Made by a program: the position numbers and the translations under genes. This document shows, piece after piece, positions 46,598 through 59,950 of a stretch of 64,000 nucleotides of DNA. Source of the DNA: Hevea brasiliensis (lineage: Eukaryota; Streptophyta; Magnoliopsida; Malpighiales; Euphorbiaceae); NCBI RefSeq assembly GCF_030052815.1, contig NC_079495.1, positions 49,019,043-49,083,042 of the forward strand. The letters are read 5' to 3'. A model generated the notes under the pieces. It did no database searches. It had not been told where the DNA came from and saw only the letters and a program-made list of their open reading frames with translations. Numbering within the stretch: position 1 is the stretch's first letter; the number at the start of each line of letters is the position of its first letter.

Positions 46598-49500
46598 TAT
46601 AACACCCCTAAGTTCGGTAGTGCGTTCTGCTGCTCCGGTGACCAGTGTTGTCCGGACAGCTAGGATGCCTAGAATTACACTTCGATATGAGTGAGAAGAC
46701 ATAAAATAATGAAATACAAGAAAAGAAAATACAAGAAAAACAAAGGAAAAATGATAGCAAAGAAATGTGATCAAGTTAAGCGAGCCGGGAACCCTAACGA
46801 TGGGTGACCGCACCGGGAAGTCACGGCGTGGACCGTTGACTAGCCCTGGACTGCGGGGAACCCTGGAAAATATTTTTAGAACTTAAATAGACCCTTATTG
46901 AAAAATAAATCTCATTAGAAAGATCAAAGAAAAATTAAATAATTAGTACAAAGAAAAGTGAGAAATCGAAAAACAGACAAAACCCGGTGTTACCAAAAAA
47001 TCGGGAATGCAGCCAGAACAGGGGCATTATGGTCATTTGACATCCCGAATTGTCTTTTGACCTAAATGTCCATTAAAAATAAATAATATTACACTTAGAA
47101 AATAAAATGAAAAATTAATTTGGTGGTACCTAAAGTAAATAACAAAAATTAAAGGTTAAATGTGGAATAAGTGGGGGTTAAGTTTATAATATGAATTATT
47201 TGTGTGAGTGGTCCACTAATGATTAAACTAAGCATAAAATGGGCTGATGTAAGTCCACTATAGCAGCTGAAACTTCATCTTCCTCAAACCCTCTCAACAT
47301 TGCCGAATTGAAGAAGAATAAAAACCTCCATTGGCGTTTCTCTTCAAGCTTCATGCACTCCTCCATTTCAACTCCAATCACTTAGGTTCCTTCATTAAAG
47401 ATTGTCTACACATCATAAGGAAGAGCTTGATACTAAAATCAAGAAGTTTAATCAAGGTTTGGCAAGTTCCAACCATAAGGTAAGTTTGTATTTTGGAAGA
47501 TTGCTTTGTTAAACTTTGTGTTCATGTTATGGGTGTTGGTTTTGTGAAGAAAAATTTCAAGTTTGAGAAGCTATTGATATGTTCATTTTGGACAGCCATG
47601 GAGTTATGTATTTGATGAAATATTTGTACATATATTTGATGAGAAATGATGTTGGTTATGGTGATTTAATATCCTAGTAAATTATTCCATATGTATATGG
47701 TGATTTTGCACTTGGAATGGAAATTGATGAATTGTAGGACACTTTGGTGTTGAGGAAGCTTTTCGGCAGCCTTGGAATTCTTGGATAAATGTATGTGTTC
47801 ATGAAGGTGTTGGCAGAAATATTGACATTAAGGTTGATGGATATGTATATAGATTGATTGTGTAAAGTGTATGTAAGAACTAGTAAGGTTTAGGTGTATA
47901 TGTGATTGTACTTAGACTTTGTAAATGTGAATTTTAATTGGTGTATTAAGGATGTTTGTAATCTGCCCAAAGTGATGTTAATGTAAAGTGGAATATGGTT
48001 TTGGTAATGAACCAAAACAGAATTGGTAAGGGAAGTGGACATATAGTAATGTAAGTGTGTAATTGAGGTATGTTTAAGTAAGGTAGTTAAGGGCAGTATA
48101 CATTTTAGCCTATAACTTTAAATGTGTAACCTCAATTGGTATGAGACCAATTGGAGGTGAAACTAGGCACAAAATGTGCCAACTTTCATTGAGAAAGCAT
48201 ACCAAAATTCTGCTTGCAAGGTGACATGAAAAATGACCAATTCGGATTAAGTGCAATTGAAACCTAAAAACTGACCAATTGGGCAGCAGTTAGTGTTTAG
48301 GCCATAACTCACTCAAAACAGGTCCAATTGACCTGAAATTTTAACCATGAATAGTTAAGACCCATACCTACAAGTCTTATGAAGACACCAAAGCCCAGAA
48401 ATGACCATAAGCAAGTCAAAAAGCTTGCACAAATTTGGGTCCAAAAACTGGCCGAACCAAAGTTGACCAAATTGACCTAAAATTGACCTAATTTGATGCC
48501 ATTTGACCAGCAATAGTATAATGACCATAACTTGGTCTAATTAACTCAGAATGACCTAAAATTTTGCCTCGCGTTCCATAAGACATAGATCTACAAGTTT
48601 GTAGTTTTAACCAAAACCCGAAAACCGAGGGAACTAGGTCGTCCAGCTAGGTCAAACTAGTATCCCGGAATCCAGCAAGTTGCATTAAAATGCACTAAAC
48701 AAGGAAATGAGTTTGGTAAAACGTACCAACCCTAAAACCCTATCGAATGTGACATATAAATGACACTAAAACCTAATTTACCTAAAACGCATCGAGAGTC
48801 GGTATATTAGGTGATTGAGCAAATAATAGCCTTCAGTGAATTACTTATCGAACATTATCGTTAGAGACAGTTTAATTTAGTACTGAAACACTTCAAATTG
48901 TGTTTCTCAGTTACCAAAGACTCAGGAAAAGGGAAGGAAACACTGAGTCCAGACCAGGAGACAATTATCAGAGGTTTGTGCACAACTAGTTTTCAACTGA
49001 TTTTACTCTGAATAAGATTTCATATGATTAATTGTATATTATTATTTTTAATTATGGAAATGTGTTTGAATGGATACCTATTGCTTGAAAAGCATTGTAA
49101 ATGGTTTGAAACTGTGGAAAAAATTATTTAGTGTGATTTGTGAAAATTGAAGTTACTTATGAATTGTGTTGCCATTTTGTGAATGAAATTATGACTTTGG
49201 AAATTTATTGGATTCTCACGAATCATTTGAATAAAATGTTTGGAATTGATTTTGTGTTCACACTTAGCATGACAGTATCGTATCATTCCTTCTCCATTTA
49301 TGGGGTTGTGATCGTTTATTTTCCTTCTCCATTTATGGAGTCGTGATCGTTTATTTTTCTCTCTCTCTGGTTTACCAGTTGAGGTGATCGGATGAGTACT
49401 CCTTATATAGCTAGCTCCCTTCCTCATTGATTTCAATTAGTGGGGTTGTGATTGCTTTGTCGTTGTGTACAACGCGGCATTGATCGGAAATTTGTGTCAT

Positions 49501-50516
49501 GGCTTAAGTTGTGAATGAATTGGCAACACTGTATTCTTAACTTATTCGACTAAATTGTGTTGTTATGCGATTTGATAATTTGTGAAATGAAGTTAAATTC
49601 TTATTGACATTTACTGTCTTTCGAATTTAACTATGTTTTGATTATTGAGATTTATTGTGAGATTGTGAAATGAATTTAAACTCTTATTGACATATACTAT
49701 CTTTTGAATTCAACCATGATCTGACTTACTGAAATTTATTGTGATATTGAGAAATGGAGTTTAAATTCTGGTTGACAATTATTGTCTTGAAATTAACTAT
49801 GGTTTTAAGTATCCACTATTTATTTGAATTATGAATTGTGATTTAAATTGTATTTGGTTAATGTTGTGCACCACTGAGACATTGTCTCAGCGATAGCTTT
49901 TTATTGCTGTCGCAGGTAGACAGACAGACAGGGCAGCAGACTAGGCTGCTAGTATCTCCAGCGAGAGACTACCGGGTATAATGAGTATACCAATATTTTG
50001 TATTTTGTAATGTAATGTATGTTCACTGTATGTACATATTGTTGTTGGTTTTGAGCAGTTGTAAATAAAAGTTGTACATTGAAGTTGTAAAATAATTATG
50101 AGTTATTTTGGCTTGTAAAAATTGTATTATATTTCTTTTATCTCAGTCTTTGAAAAATCACTGCAGATTTGAGTTGAGAAATATGTTGTGTTGAGAAAAA
50201 TGTTGGATTTGAGATTTGGAAAATATATTGAAGTGCTTTTTACAGGTTTTCTAAAGAACTGTTTTATCCAAAATACAGATGGCACTCTGCCAAAATTTTT
50301 ACCGAAACTCCAAATAATTCAAATGTGTTAGTTCTATCACTTCAGTTCAAAAAGGTTTTTAACACTTGTAAATAGTGCTCACCACTGTAAAAGAAGTAAG
50401 AAAAGTTTTTAAAATCCCTTGTAGTGTATTTAATGGATTATCAGTAGATGGAGTTGGTAATTCATTAGGTATACTACGGGATCATGTTATGCCTTACAGA
50501 GGGGTAGGGTGTGACA
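46598..50516 (+). repeat. R6 3' LTR (3919 bp)
   Basis: It starts TATAACACCC and ends GGGTGTGACA. It has the 5S-like block (46774-46821), donor AAG|GTAAGT (47480), three 83-bp units (49582-49830), paired hairpins (49874-49913), acceptor-like CAG ending at 50245 and hairpin TGGCA-CTC-TGCCA (from 50280). A 10-bp copy of TATTTTGTAT-type repeat present near 43520 in the 5' LTR is missing here. Confidence 0.95.
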
Positions 50517-50521
50517 CCCAT

Positions 50522-53500
50522 AGTGCTCCACTAACTCACCAAACTGGATCACTTATTCTTCATCTTGGACAGCAGAAACACATTTTCTTCAAGCTCTCAA
50601 AACTCAGCCGAAAATGGTGAAGAGGAGTCCACCATTGCCGTCCACCTTGGAGCTCCATGCAAGCTTGATCCAAGCCCCCTTCCTTGCACTTCCCTTCACT
50701 AAAAGTTGTCCATACACCTTGGGCAGTAGATAGGCAACAAGAAGACCAGGTTTTGGAGAGGTTTCGAAGAGTTTCCAAAGTGGTAAGCATGTGTTTTTTA
50801 TTATTGCTTCATTAAAGTTTGTGAGGATGTTATGGGTACTTGAATTGTGGAGAGATTTTTGGAGATTGATGTATTAAGGGAGATGTGTATTTTTGGCAGC
50901 CATGGAAACTCCTTAAGGGCAGTTTATTCTTGCTTGTAAATGGTAGATTAAAGGATTGATTAAGTGTTTATATGTGTAGGAATAAATTGGGTGATGTATA
51001 CTAAGTATATGTGAATGTATACTTGAATTTGGAAGCTTGGAACTTTATTCAAAGTGAGGTACAAATCGGCAGCTTGAATTGTGAACCAAAAAAATGTTAT
51101 TTTATGGTTTGGTTTATGGAATTGTATAGTTGAATTATGGTACTTGTTGTGGCAGCTTGTACATGTATGTAAGAGTTTGAGTTTGGACATGTAAATGACC
51201 CATATTATGTAGTTAAATTGTGTGTAAATTAGACTTGGTGAATTCTGTACTATAAGGTGCATATTGAGTGTGGTTATAAGCTGCCAAAGTAACCAAAAAT
51301 GTGTTGTGAAATGTGTTTAGGTTATGGTACAAAACAGAAATGGCATGAATGTGTAAATTGGTAAGTGTTAAATGCATCCTTTGATGAGTGATGGACAATG
51401 TGCAATAGGGCAGTGTGTATTTTAGCCTAGAACCTTAAGTGTGTGGCTCCAATTGGTATGAAAATTGGAGGTGAAACTAGGCACAAAAACTTTCATGAAG
51501 GAAGCTTACCAAAATTCTGCTTGGAAGGTAACTTGAAAAATGATCAAATCCGGATTAGTGCATTTAAGGCCTGAAAATTGACCATTTGGGCAATAGTTAG
51601 TGTTTTGGCCATAACTCACTCAAAACAGGTCCAATTGACCTAAATGTTTTACCATGAATAGTTGAGACATATATCTACAAGTCTTATGAAGACACCAAAG
51701 CCCAGGAATGACCATAAGCAAGTCAAATAGCTTGCACAAGTTCGGGTCCAAAAACTGGCCGAACCTAAAATGATCTAAAATGACCTAAAGTGACCAATTT
51801 TGGTACATTCTGACCAGCAATTGTAAAATGACCATAACTTAGTCTACATAACTCAGAATGACCTGAAATTTTGCCCCGCGTGCAATAAGACATAGATCTA
51901 CAAGTTTGTAGTTTTGACCGAAACCCAAAAATCGAGGGAACTAGGTCATCCGGTTAGATCAAACTAATATACTGGAATCCGACAAATTGTACTAAAGTGC
52001 ACTATACATGGAAATAAATTGGGTAACATGTACCAACACTAAAAGGCTATAAAATGTGACATATTGGTTACATTGAAACCTAATTCACCTAGACTGCATC
52101 GAGGGTCGACATCGTAGCTTTTCTAAGGAAATAATAGAATTCGATAAATTAATTATTGAACCTTATTCTTAGAGACAGTTTAAATGAGTACTGAAACACT
52201 TCAAATTGTGTATTTCAGTTAGCAAAGACTCAGGGAAAGGGAAGGAAACACTGAGTCAGAGCTAAGAGACAGTTATCAGAGGATTGTGCACAATAGTTAT
52301 TTCTTTTGAATTTTTCAATTGAAATAAATTATGATTATTTGTATGTTATTATTTTAAATTGTGTTTGTGCACAATAGTTATTTCTTTTGAATTTTTCAAT
52401 TGAAATAAATTATGATTATTTGTATGTTATTGTTTTAAATTGTGTTTGTGCACAATAATTTTAACTTCTCATTTTGTACTTAAAAATTTAATTGAACATT
52501 ATAGTTTTAAATTGTGTCCGTGCACAATACTTTTATATTCACTGCTTTTACTAGCAAATTTATTTGGAGAAATGAGTTATGAATAATTTTTTATTGTTTT
52601 GGTTTTGGGAATATTATTTGGAAATTATTGTGTTGCCTACTTTGTAAATGGAAAGTTTGAGATAAATTGTGTTTAGTGGTAGCAGAGCAAAGTAGGGACG
52701 GCGATATGTAACGCCTATGATTTCTAGGAACTTTCATGCGTGAACCTAGGAGCTTGCAGGGATGGCGATACGTAACACCTACAAGTGCTCTGATAAGTAC
52801 ACTATATTCCTCCCTCTTTGAATTATCAGTCTAAGGTGAGTGTGGATGAGTACTCATTATTCAGCAAGCTTCCTCCCTCATTGATTTCAATTATTGGGGT
52901 GAGTGTGTCTTGTTGTGGTGTACAATACGGCATGTGCGGAAAAATTGTGTCATGGCCTAAATTGTGTTATCAATTGGCAACACTGTATTATTCAGTTATT
53001 TGATCAAATTGTGTTATTGATGGGCAAAACTGTGTTATTCAGTTACTTGATTAAATTATATTATTGATTGGTAAAACTGTATTATTTAGTTATTTGATTA
53101 AATGGTGTTATTGATTGGCAAAACTGTATTATTCAATTACTTGATCAAATGGTGTTATCGATTGGCAAAACTGTGTTATTCAATTGTTTGATCAAATTTG
53201 TGTTATATGAACTTTGTAAATTGCGAAATGGAATTGTGAATTATTTGATTTGTGAATTGTTAATAAAAGATTTATATATCGCATTTCAAATTGTTATTAT
53301 GCACCACTGAGTAATTTTACTCAGCGATAGCTTTTCATTACTGTCGCAGGTAGACAGACTGACAGGGCAGCAGACTAGGCTGCTAGTACTATACTGAGAG
53401 TTCATCAGGTATATTGAGTATACCATATTTTGCATTTTGTATTGTAATGTAAGTTCACTATATGTATATAGTGTTCTTGGTTTTGAGTAGTTGTAAATTC

Positions 53501-53964
53501 AAATTTATACATTGAAGTTGTAAAAATAAATTGTGAATTATTTTGGCTTATAAAATTTGTACTATATTTATTTTATCTCAGCCTTTGAAAATATTAAAAA
53601 TTTTTGTGGATTTGAGTTGAGAAACATATTGAGTGGATTAAATGTTAGAGTTTGAGATTGAGAAATATATTTGAAGTGCTTTTTACAGGTTTTTAAAGAA
53701 CTATTTTATTCCAAAATACTGATGGCACTCCGCCAAAATTTTTACAGAAATTACTAATAATTCAAATGTGTTAGCTTTTTCACTTCAGTTCGAAAGAAAA
53801 AATTTTTTAACACCTGTAAATGGTGATCACCACTGTAAAAAGAAGTAAGAAAAGTTTTAAAATCCCTTGTAGTGTATTTAATGGGTTATCAGTAGACGAA
53901 GTTGGTAATTCATTAGGTATACTACGGGATCATGTTATGCCGTACAAAGGAGTAGGGTGTGACA
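50522..53964 (+). repeat. R5 3' LTR, right part
   Basis: It resumes after the CCCAT duplication and matches 33306-36823. It has donor-like GTAAGC (50783), two 81-bp units (52283-52444), the GC-rich cassette (52677-52795), palindrome (52846-52857), 47-bp array (about 52967-53205), paired hairpins near 53308-53347 and an acceptor-like CAG ending at 53688. Confidence 0.95.
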
Positions 53965-53969
53965 GAGGC

Positions 53970-55510
53970 TTCAAATCATTATACATTTTCGTGCTTCTCG
54001 GGTGGGTAACATAAACACTAGTGTGTACTTCTTTTAGAATACTCGTCTTCAGTTCCCCATCATCTGGTACACACACTCTTTCTCTGTAGTACAGACACCC
54101 ATCTGCTTTCACCTCATATTCAGTTTCCTTTCCCTCTGGAATTTTACCCACAATGGCCATTAATTTTTCATCTGCCCTCTGCCCATCTTGTATCTGCTGT
54201 AGCAGGGTTGGCCTTACTTGCAACTTAGCCAAAATAGCTCCATCTTGAGCTAAGGACAGACAAGCATTTAGTGATCTTAAAGCTGTAATGGACTTCCTGC
54301 TTAAAGCATCAGCAATTACATTTGCCTTCCCAGGATGATAATCTATCACACAATCATAGTCCTTTAGGAACTCAATCCTTTGCCTCTGTCTAAGATTGAG
54401 CTCCTTCTGGGTTGGCAAATATTTTAGTCTCTTGTTGTCCGTATAGATGTAGCATTTTTCACCGTATAAATAATGCCTCCATATCTTCAATGCAAAGATA
54501 ATTACTGCTAACTCCAGGTCATGAGTAGGGTAGTTCTGTTCATGTGGCCTTAACTGCCTGGAAGCATAGGCGACCACTTTCCCCTCTTGCATTAATACAC
54601 ACCCTAGCCCATTATGTGAGGCATCACTGTAGACCACAAAGTCTTTTCCCGACACTAGTGCTTCTGTCAACATAGCCTTCAGCCTCTCAAAGCTGGCTTG
54701 GCACTTGTCGTTCCAGCCAAATTTCACATTCTTGTGCAACAACTTGGTCATTGGAGCGGCTATAAGAGAGAACCCCTTCACAAATCTTCTGTAATACCCA
54801 GCTAGCCCCAAGAAACTTCTGACCTCAGTTCTATTTCTAGGAGGCTTCCATTCCATCACTGCTTCTATCTTTTTGGGATCCACTCTAATCCCCTCTACTG
54901 ATACTTTGTGTCCAAGGAAAGAGATTTCACTCATCCAGAAGTCACACTTGGACAGCTTAGCATATAGCTTCTTTTCTCGCAGGGTTTGTAGAACAATCCT
55001 CAAATGTTCATTATGTTCTTCCCTGGTCTTGGAATACACCAGAATATCATCAATAAAGACCACTACAAACTGATCTAAGTATGGATGGAAGATACAATTC
55101 ATAAGGTCCATAAATGCTGCTGGTGCATTTGTTAACCCAAACGGCATCACTAGAAATTCATAATGCCCATACCGGGTTCTGAATGCAGTTTTTGACACAT
55201 CTGCATCCTTTACCCTCAACTGATGATACCCTGATCTGAGATCAATTTTTGAAAATACACCGGCTTCCTTTAACTGATCAAACAGATCGTCAATTCTGGG
55301 CAATGAATATTTATTCTTCACAGTTACTTTATTCAACTGTCGGTAATCAATACACAATCTTAAGGTTCCATCCTTTTTCTTCACAAACAGCACCGGAGCT
55401 CCCCATGGTGACACACTGGGGCGTATGAACCCCTTATCAAGCAACTCTTGTAACTAAATTTTCAACTCTCTCAATTCAGTGGGTGCAATTCTATAAAGAG
55501 CAATGGAAAT
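53970..55510 (-). pseudogene. pol: R4 reverse transcriptase and RNase H
   Basis: On the minus strand this is the longest open pol piece in the window (about 490 codons from 55444, with one upstream stop at 55456-55458). It has [34 protein letters not shown] and FIDD (Asp pair 55046-55051). It also has the RT connection [17 protein letters not shown] and RNase [25 protein letters not shown] and YTDN with all acidic sites. It then runs into the first half of the H2C2 zinc site and is cut by R5 right after MYNDLK. The RT N-terminus and protease are missing: the text breaks at about 55510 after ISI, against a foreign LTR. Confidence 0.93.
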
Positions 55511-58500
55511 GTCTGCCCCGGAAAGTCAGAATGTCTGGAACTACACTTCGGTGATAATGAATAGACATATAATGATGAAATAAATAAGAAGAAAATACAA
55601 GAAAAATCAAAGACAAATGAAAGAGAGAAAATGAAGCTAAGTTAAACGAGCCGACACCGCAGCGATGGGTGACCGCACTGGGAAGGCCGTTGCCTACCCC
55701 AGGACCTCGAGGAACCCTCAGAATTTAATTTTGGGACATAATTAAAGGTCTATTGAAATATAATTGACACTAGAATTATTAAAGAAAAATTAATAAATTA
55801 GTACAAAAAAAACGAAAAATCAAGAAATAGATAAAAATCGGTGTTATCGAAAAATCAAGAATATAACCCAAAGTGGGGTATTTTGGTCATTTGACACCTA
55901 GGGTTGCCTTTTGACCTCAATTTCCATTAAAAATAAATGATATTACACTTTAAAATTTTCATGAAAAATTAAATTGTGATACAATATGTAAATAGTAAAA
56001 GAATGGAGCCAAATGAGCAAATAAGGAAACTTTAACTAATTAAACATTAAAATCCAAGTTAGTGCTCCACTAACTCTTAATTTGGGACACTTAAATATTC
56101 CTTTGGGACAGCAGAACCATCATCTTCCAGCTTGAGAAATAACCAGCCAAGAGAAATGGAGTTCACCATGGAAATCACCATGGATGCCCCACATGCAACC
56201 TCCATGGGTGCATGATCAAGCCACCATTTCTACTTAGTTCCTTCATTAAAGCTTGCACACACACCTTGGGCAGTATGTTAGAAGCAAAAAGAAGAGGATT
56301 TGATAAAGTTTTGGTGAAGCTCAAAAAAGGTTAGCGCTAGTTTTTCATCCCTTGCTTCATTAATGTTTGTATTAAAGTTGAGATGAGTTGGATGGTGAAG
56401 AAATTTGAAGGATTCGATGAGTTATTGATATATTCAATGTTGGACAGCCATGAAAGTTAATTGTAGTTGAGTTTTGCTTACCTATAATGGATGAAAATTA
56501 AGGTTGAATAACTTAAATGGAGGAAGTAGTAAGTTAAAATCTAAGTATGTGCATGTAGTGCTTGAATTAAGGGTGTGTAATGGAACCTTAATGCTTTGGG
56601 CAAACTGCCATGTTTGGCAGCCTATTAAACCATGAATTTGTGTGTGAACATGTAGTTATTAATGAAATATTCTAATGTTAAATTGTGGGCAGCAAGTGTA
56701 AGTGATATTGAAGTATGATTATGTTAAAGTGTATGTGTAATATTGACATTGAGATATGTTGAATTTTGGTGGAAGTGAATGTTGAACTTAATGGTGAATT
56801 GTGTGCATTGAGCACTTGAATATTCTTCCCAAAAGTGTTTCTGGAATTGTGTAAAATATATATGGAAGTGTTATTGATTGAATATTAAAGTAATGAGGAG
56901 GATAAGGAATATCAAATTGGAAGTGTATGTGCTTTGTGCAGATTGTGTATTGAAGGCAGTACCTAAATTAGGCCATAAGTGCCAAACTATGAACCCAATT
57001 GGTATGTGACCAATGGGGGGTGAAACTAGACACCAAATAGGCCAACTTTCATGTAGAAATGTTGCCAAAATTCTGCCTAGAAACTGACCTTAAAAATGAC
57101 CAAATCCGGAATAGCAACCTTGTAACCCAGATTTTTGACCATATGAACAGTAGTCCTTGGGATGACTATAACTCACTCAAAACAGGTCCAATTGACCTGA
57201 AATTTTTACCATGGTTAGTTTAGACATAGATCTACAATTCCTATAAAGACACCAAAGCCCAGAAATGGCCAGAACCAAGCCAAATAGCTTGCAAAAGTTC
57301 AGGTACCAAAACTGCCAGAACTAAAACTGACAAAATTTTGCACTAAAGGTGCAATCTGTCCAGCTTTAGTAAATTGACCATATCTTGGTCTATACAACAT
57401 AGAATGACCTGAAATTTTGCCCCGAGTGCAATAAGACATAGAGATACAATTCTTATGAAGACACCATAACCCATAAATGGCCAGAACCAAGTCAAATAGT
57501 TTGCAAAAGTTCAGGTACCAAAACTGCCAGAACTAAAACTGACCAAATTTTGCACTAAAGGTGCAATCTGTCCAGCTTTAGTAAATTGACCATATCTTGG
57601 TCTATATAACTTAGAATGACCTGAAATTTTGCCCCGAGTGCAATAAGACATAGACCTACAATTCTTATGAAGACACCAAAACCCAAAAATGGCCAGAACC
57701 AAGTCAAATGGCTTGCACAAGTTCGGGTACAAAAACTGCTGAACCAAACGTGACCTAAAATTGACCAAATTTTGCACTAAAGGTGCAATCTGTCCAGCTT
57801 TAGTAAATTGACCATATCTTGGTCTATACAACTTAGAATGACCTGAAATTTTGCCCCGAGTGCAATAAGACATAGACCTACAAGTTTTTAGTTTGGACCG
57901 AAACCCAAAAATCGAGGGAACTAGGTCGTCCAGCTAGGTCAAAATAGTACACTGAAATCCGATAAATTGCAATAAAATGCAATACACTTGGAAATGAAAT
58001 TGGTAACATATACCAACACTAAAGGGCTATAAAATGTGACATATTGGTAACATTAGAATTGACTCACGTAGAGTGCATCAAGGGTCAACATTATAGGTTG
58101 ACTAATAAAATGAATTAAAGGGAATAGTACCAAGAGAAATAGGACTTTAAGCTAGACAATCTAGCATACAAAAATTGAGAAATTGACCAAATTTTGAAGT
58201 AAAGGTGCAATCTATCCAGCTTTAGTAAATTGACCACAACTTGGTCTATACAACTCGGAATGACCTGAAATTTTGCCCCGCGTGTAATAAGACATAGAGC
58301 TACAGTTTTTCTTCTTTCACCGGAAGCTAAAAACCAAGGGCAATAGGACTTTAAGCTAGACCAATCTAGCACACTAAAATAGAAAATTGGTAATTACATA
58401 AAATGATGCTTGAAGTAATTTGGCAATGAATGCCAACTTGTAAAAAGGGTAAATTGCATTATATTGACAACATATTGAAATGTAAATTGTGACATTTTGA

Positions 58501-59950
58501 TGCTAGAATCAACCTATCCATGATGCATAAAAAGGTCAATAATTTTATTGACCAGTGAAAGGCATAAAGATGTATAAACCCTATGAATAAAGAATTAAAT
58601 ATGTAACATTGTAATATGCCCTAATTTGCCTAGTTGACTAGTTTGGATAGGTTGGCATGCCAATAGGATTCTGACAGCTGTTTTGTAAATGACTTTACGT
58701 CATATTGTGTTTTATGGCTTATTATGCCATATTATGATTTTAATAGCCTATGGCTATACAGATTGTGTTATTATACTCGGCTTAATGCCTGATTGATTAT
58801 ATGGCTTTTTAGCCACACTATTTGCACACCGGGAGACACTTTGTGACCGATGGTGTGACGGCCGGAGGTACTAGGTACCCAGTACTAGTATATCCGTTTA
58901 TCCAGTTTGGTCAGTGTATAGGCTACATGGGCAATCAATTAAAACATTATTCAATTCAGGCAGTTAAGTTAAGTTAAGTTAAGTATAATGAAATTTCAGT
59001 ACAATTAAATTAAGCATTGAATGAATGAGTAAAAGAGATTAGCAAAAGGAACATAACAAAAATATAAATTGCAGAACCATAGAGACTTGAAATACAATAT
59101 AGTTAGAATAATTTGTATACTGGCTAGTATTACTGAAAAGTTATAAATTAAGCACTTCCAAAGAGAAACAAACTAGTATATAAGATCGTTGATACTAGAA
59201 ATACCATACCAAATTAAATTGATTCCTGAGTATCCGAATTATGATTTATTTCTTTCTTTATTTATATATATTATTTCTTGTTATACTATTGCACCACTAA
59301 GCAGAAATGCTTAGCGTGATGGAATTGCTTCCTCGCGCAGGTACTGAAGGTAAAACCAGTAGACTGTTGACTGAGATTTTTGGAGTCCAGATCTGCAGAA
59401 GTGTCAGAAGAGTTCAAGATTGTCACCTCCTCAGCAATACATGTAGATAGGGCTCATAATTATACATGTTATGTATTTTGTTCATTCTAAGTATATTGTA
59501 ATTTCATTTGTATATCCTGTACTTGACAAATTTATGTACTTAATTGGAAAATTATATAAGTTAATGAAATGTAAGAATTCTGATGTCTGAATTGATTGTC
59601 TAATCATAATGATTCTGAATGAGATTGAGTTTAAGAAATTTTGAGAAACTGATGAGATATTATCGAGATAAATTGAGCTATGAATTTGAATATGTTGTGA
59701 ATTGTCTTTAGCAGGTTCAAAAGAACTATTAGTATAAATTACAGCCGACACTTTGTCGGATTATCGTTAAAATTTTTAAAATTTCCAAATTAGTTAGATT
59801 TTGATAAAAGTAAAAATAGCCTGAAACTTAAATAAAGTTTTTGAATAAATAAATCAAGAACTATAATGAAATCAGATAAGATCAGGTGCTCCGGCACGCC
59901 GTGTAGCGTGCCTTGCTCGGCTACACTGTAGACGGGTGAGGGGTGTTACA
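55511..59950 (+). repeat. Family II LTR, 5'-truncated, inside R4
   Basis: It matches the other LTRs from about 80 bp after their start (GTCTGG...AACTACACTT). It ends GTGAGGGGTGTTACA at 59950, against R4 gag. It has the 5S-like block (55640-55686), donor-like AAG|GTTAGCG (56330), three 212-bp units (57237-57880) plus a diverged fourth (58110-58390), the stem CTAAGCA-GAAA-TGCTTAG (59297-59314), acceptor-like GCAG ending at 59714 and the hairpin CCGACA-CTT-TGTCGG (59745-59759). Loss of its first bases together with R4 protease and RT start points to one deletion across the left junction. Confidence 0.85.
57237..57880 (+). repeat. 212-bp tandem repeat, three units
   Basis: The landmark GACACCA...ATGGCCAGAACCAAG occurs at 57248, 57460 and 57672, a 212-bp period. 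Each unit holds GACCATATCTTGGTCTA and GACCTGAAATTTTGCCCCGAG. The minus-strand ORFs across it repeat the same peptide and are by-products of the repeat. Confidence 0.92.

Larger units (their letters stand above)
40108..50516 (+). mobile_element. R6: young non-autonomous family I element
   Basis: 5' LTR 40108-44033, PBS, gag with protease start, decayed pol-like segment, PPT, 3' LTR 46598-50516. The target-site duplication CCCAT is perfect (40103-40107 and 50517-50521). The LTRs are nearly identical by eye, so this is probably the youngest insertion in the window. RT, RNase H and integrase are absent, so it would depend on enzymes from another element. Confidence 0.95.
32700..53964 (+). mobile_element. 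R5: non-autonomous family I element, itself split by R6
   Basis: 5' LTR 32700-36823, PBS, interior to 39498, 3' LTR 39499-40107 plus 50522-53964. The target-site duplication GAGGC is perfect (32695-32699 and 53965-53969). The element interrupts R4 pol within the zinc-binding part of integrase. The interior (about 2.7 kb) encodes a capsid-less gag, protease and an RT start, then the decayed segment shared with R1 and R6. Confidence 0.95.

Noticed and set aside
55640..55686. Riboswitch-like fold at the conserved GC-rich block
   Set aside because: The conserved bases match 5S promoter boxes better than any known riboswitch, and the arms are not complementary.
57299..57873. Minus-strand ORFs with a repeated peptide
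   Set aside because: They lie in the 212-bp tandem repeat of an LTR; the peptide repeats only because the DNA does, and no family resemblance is seen.
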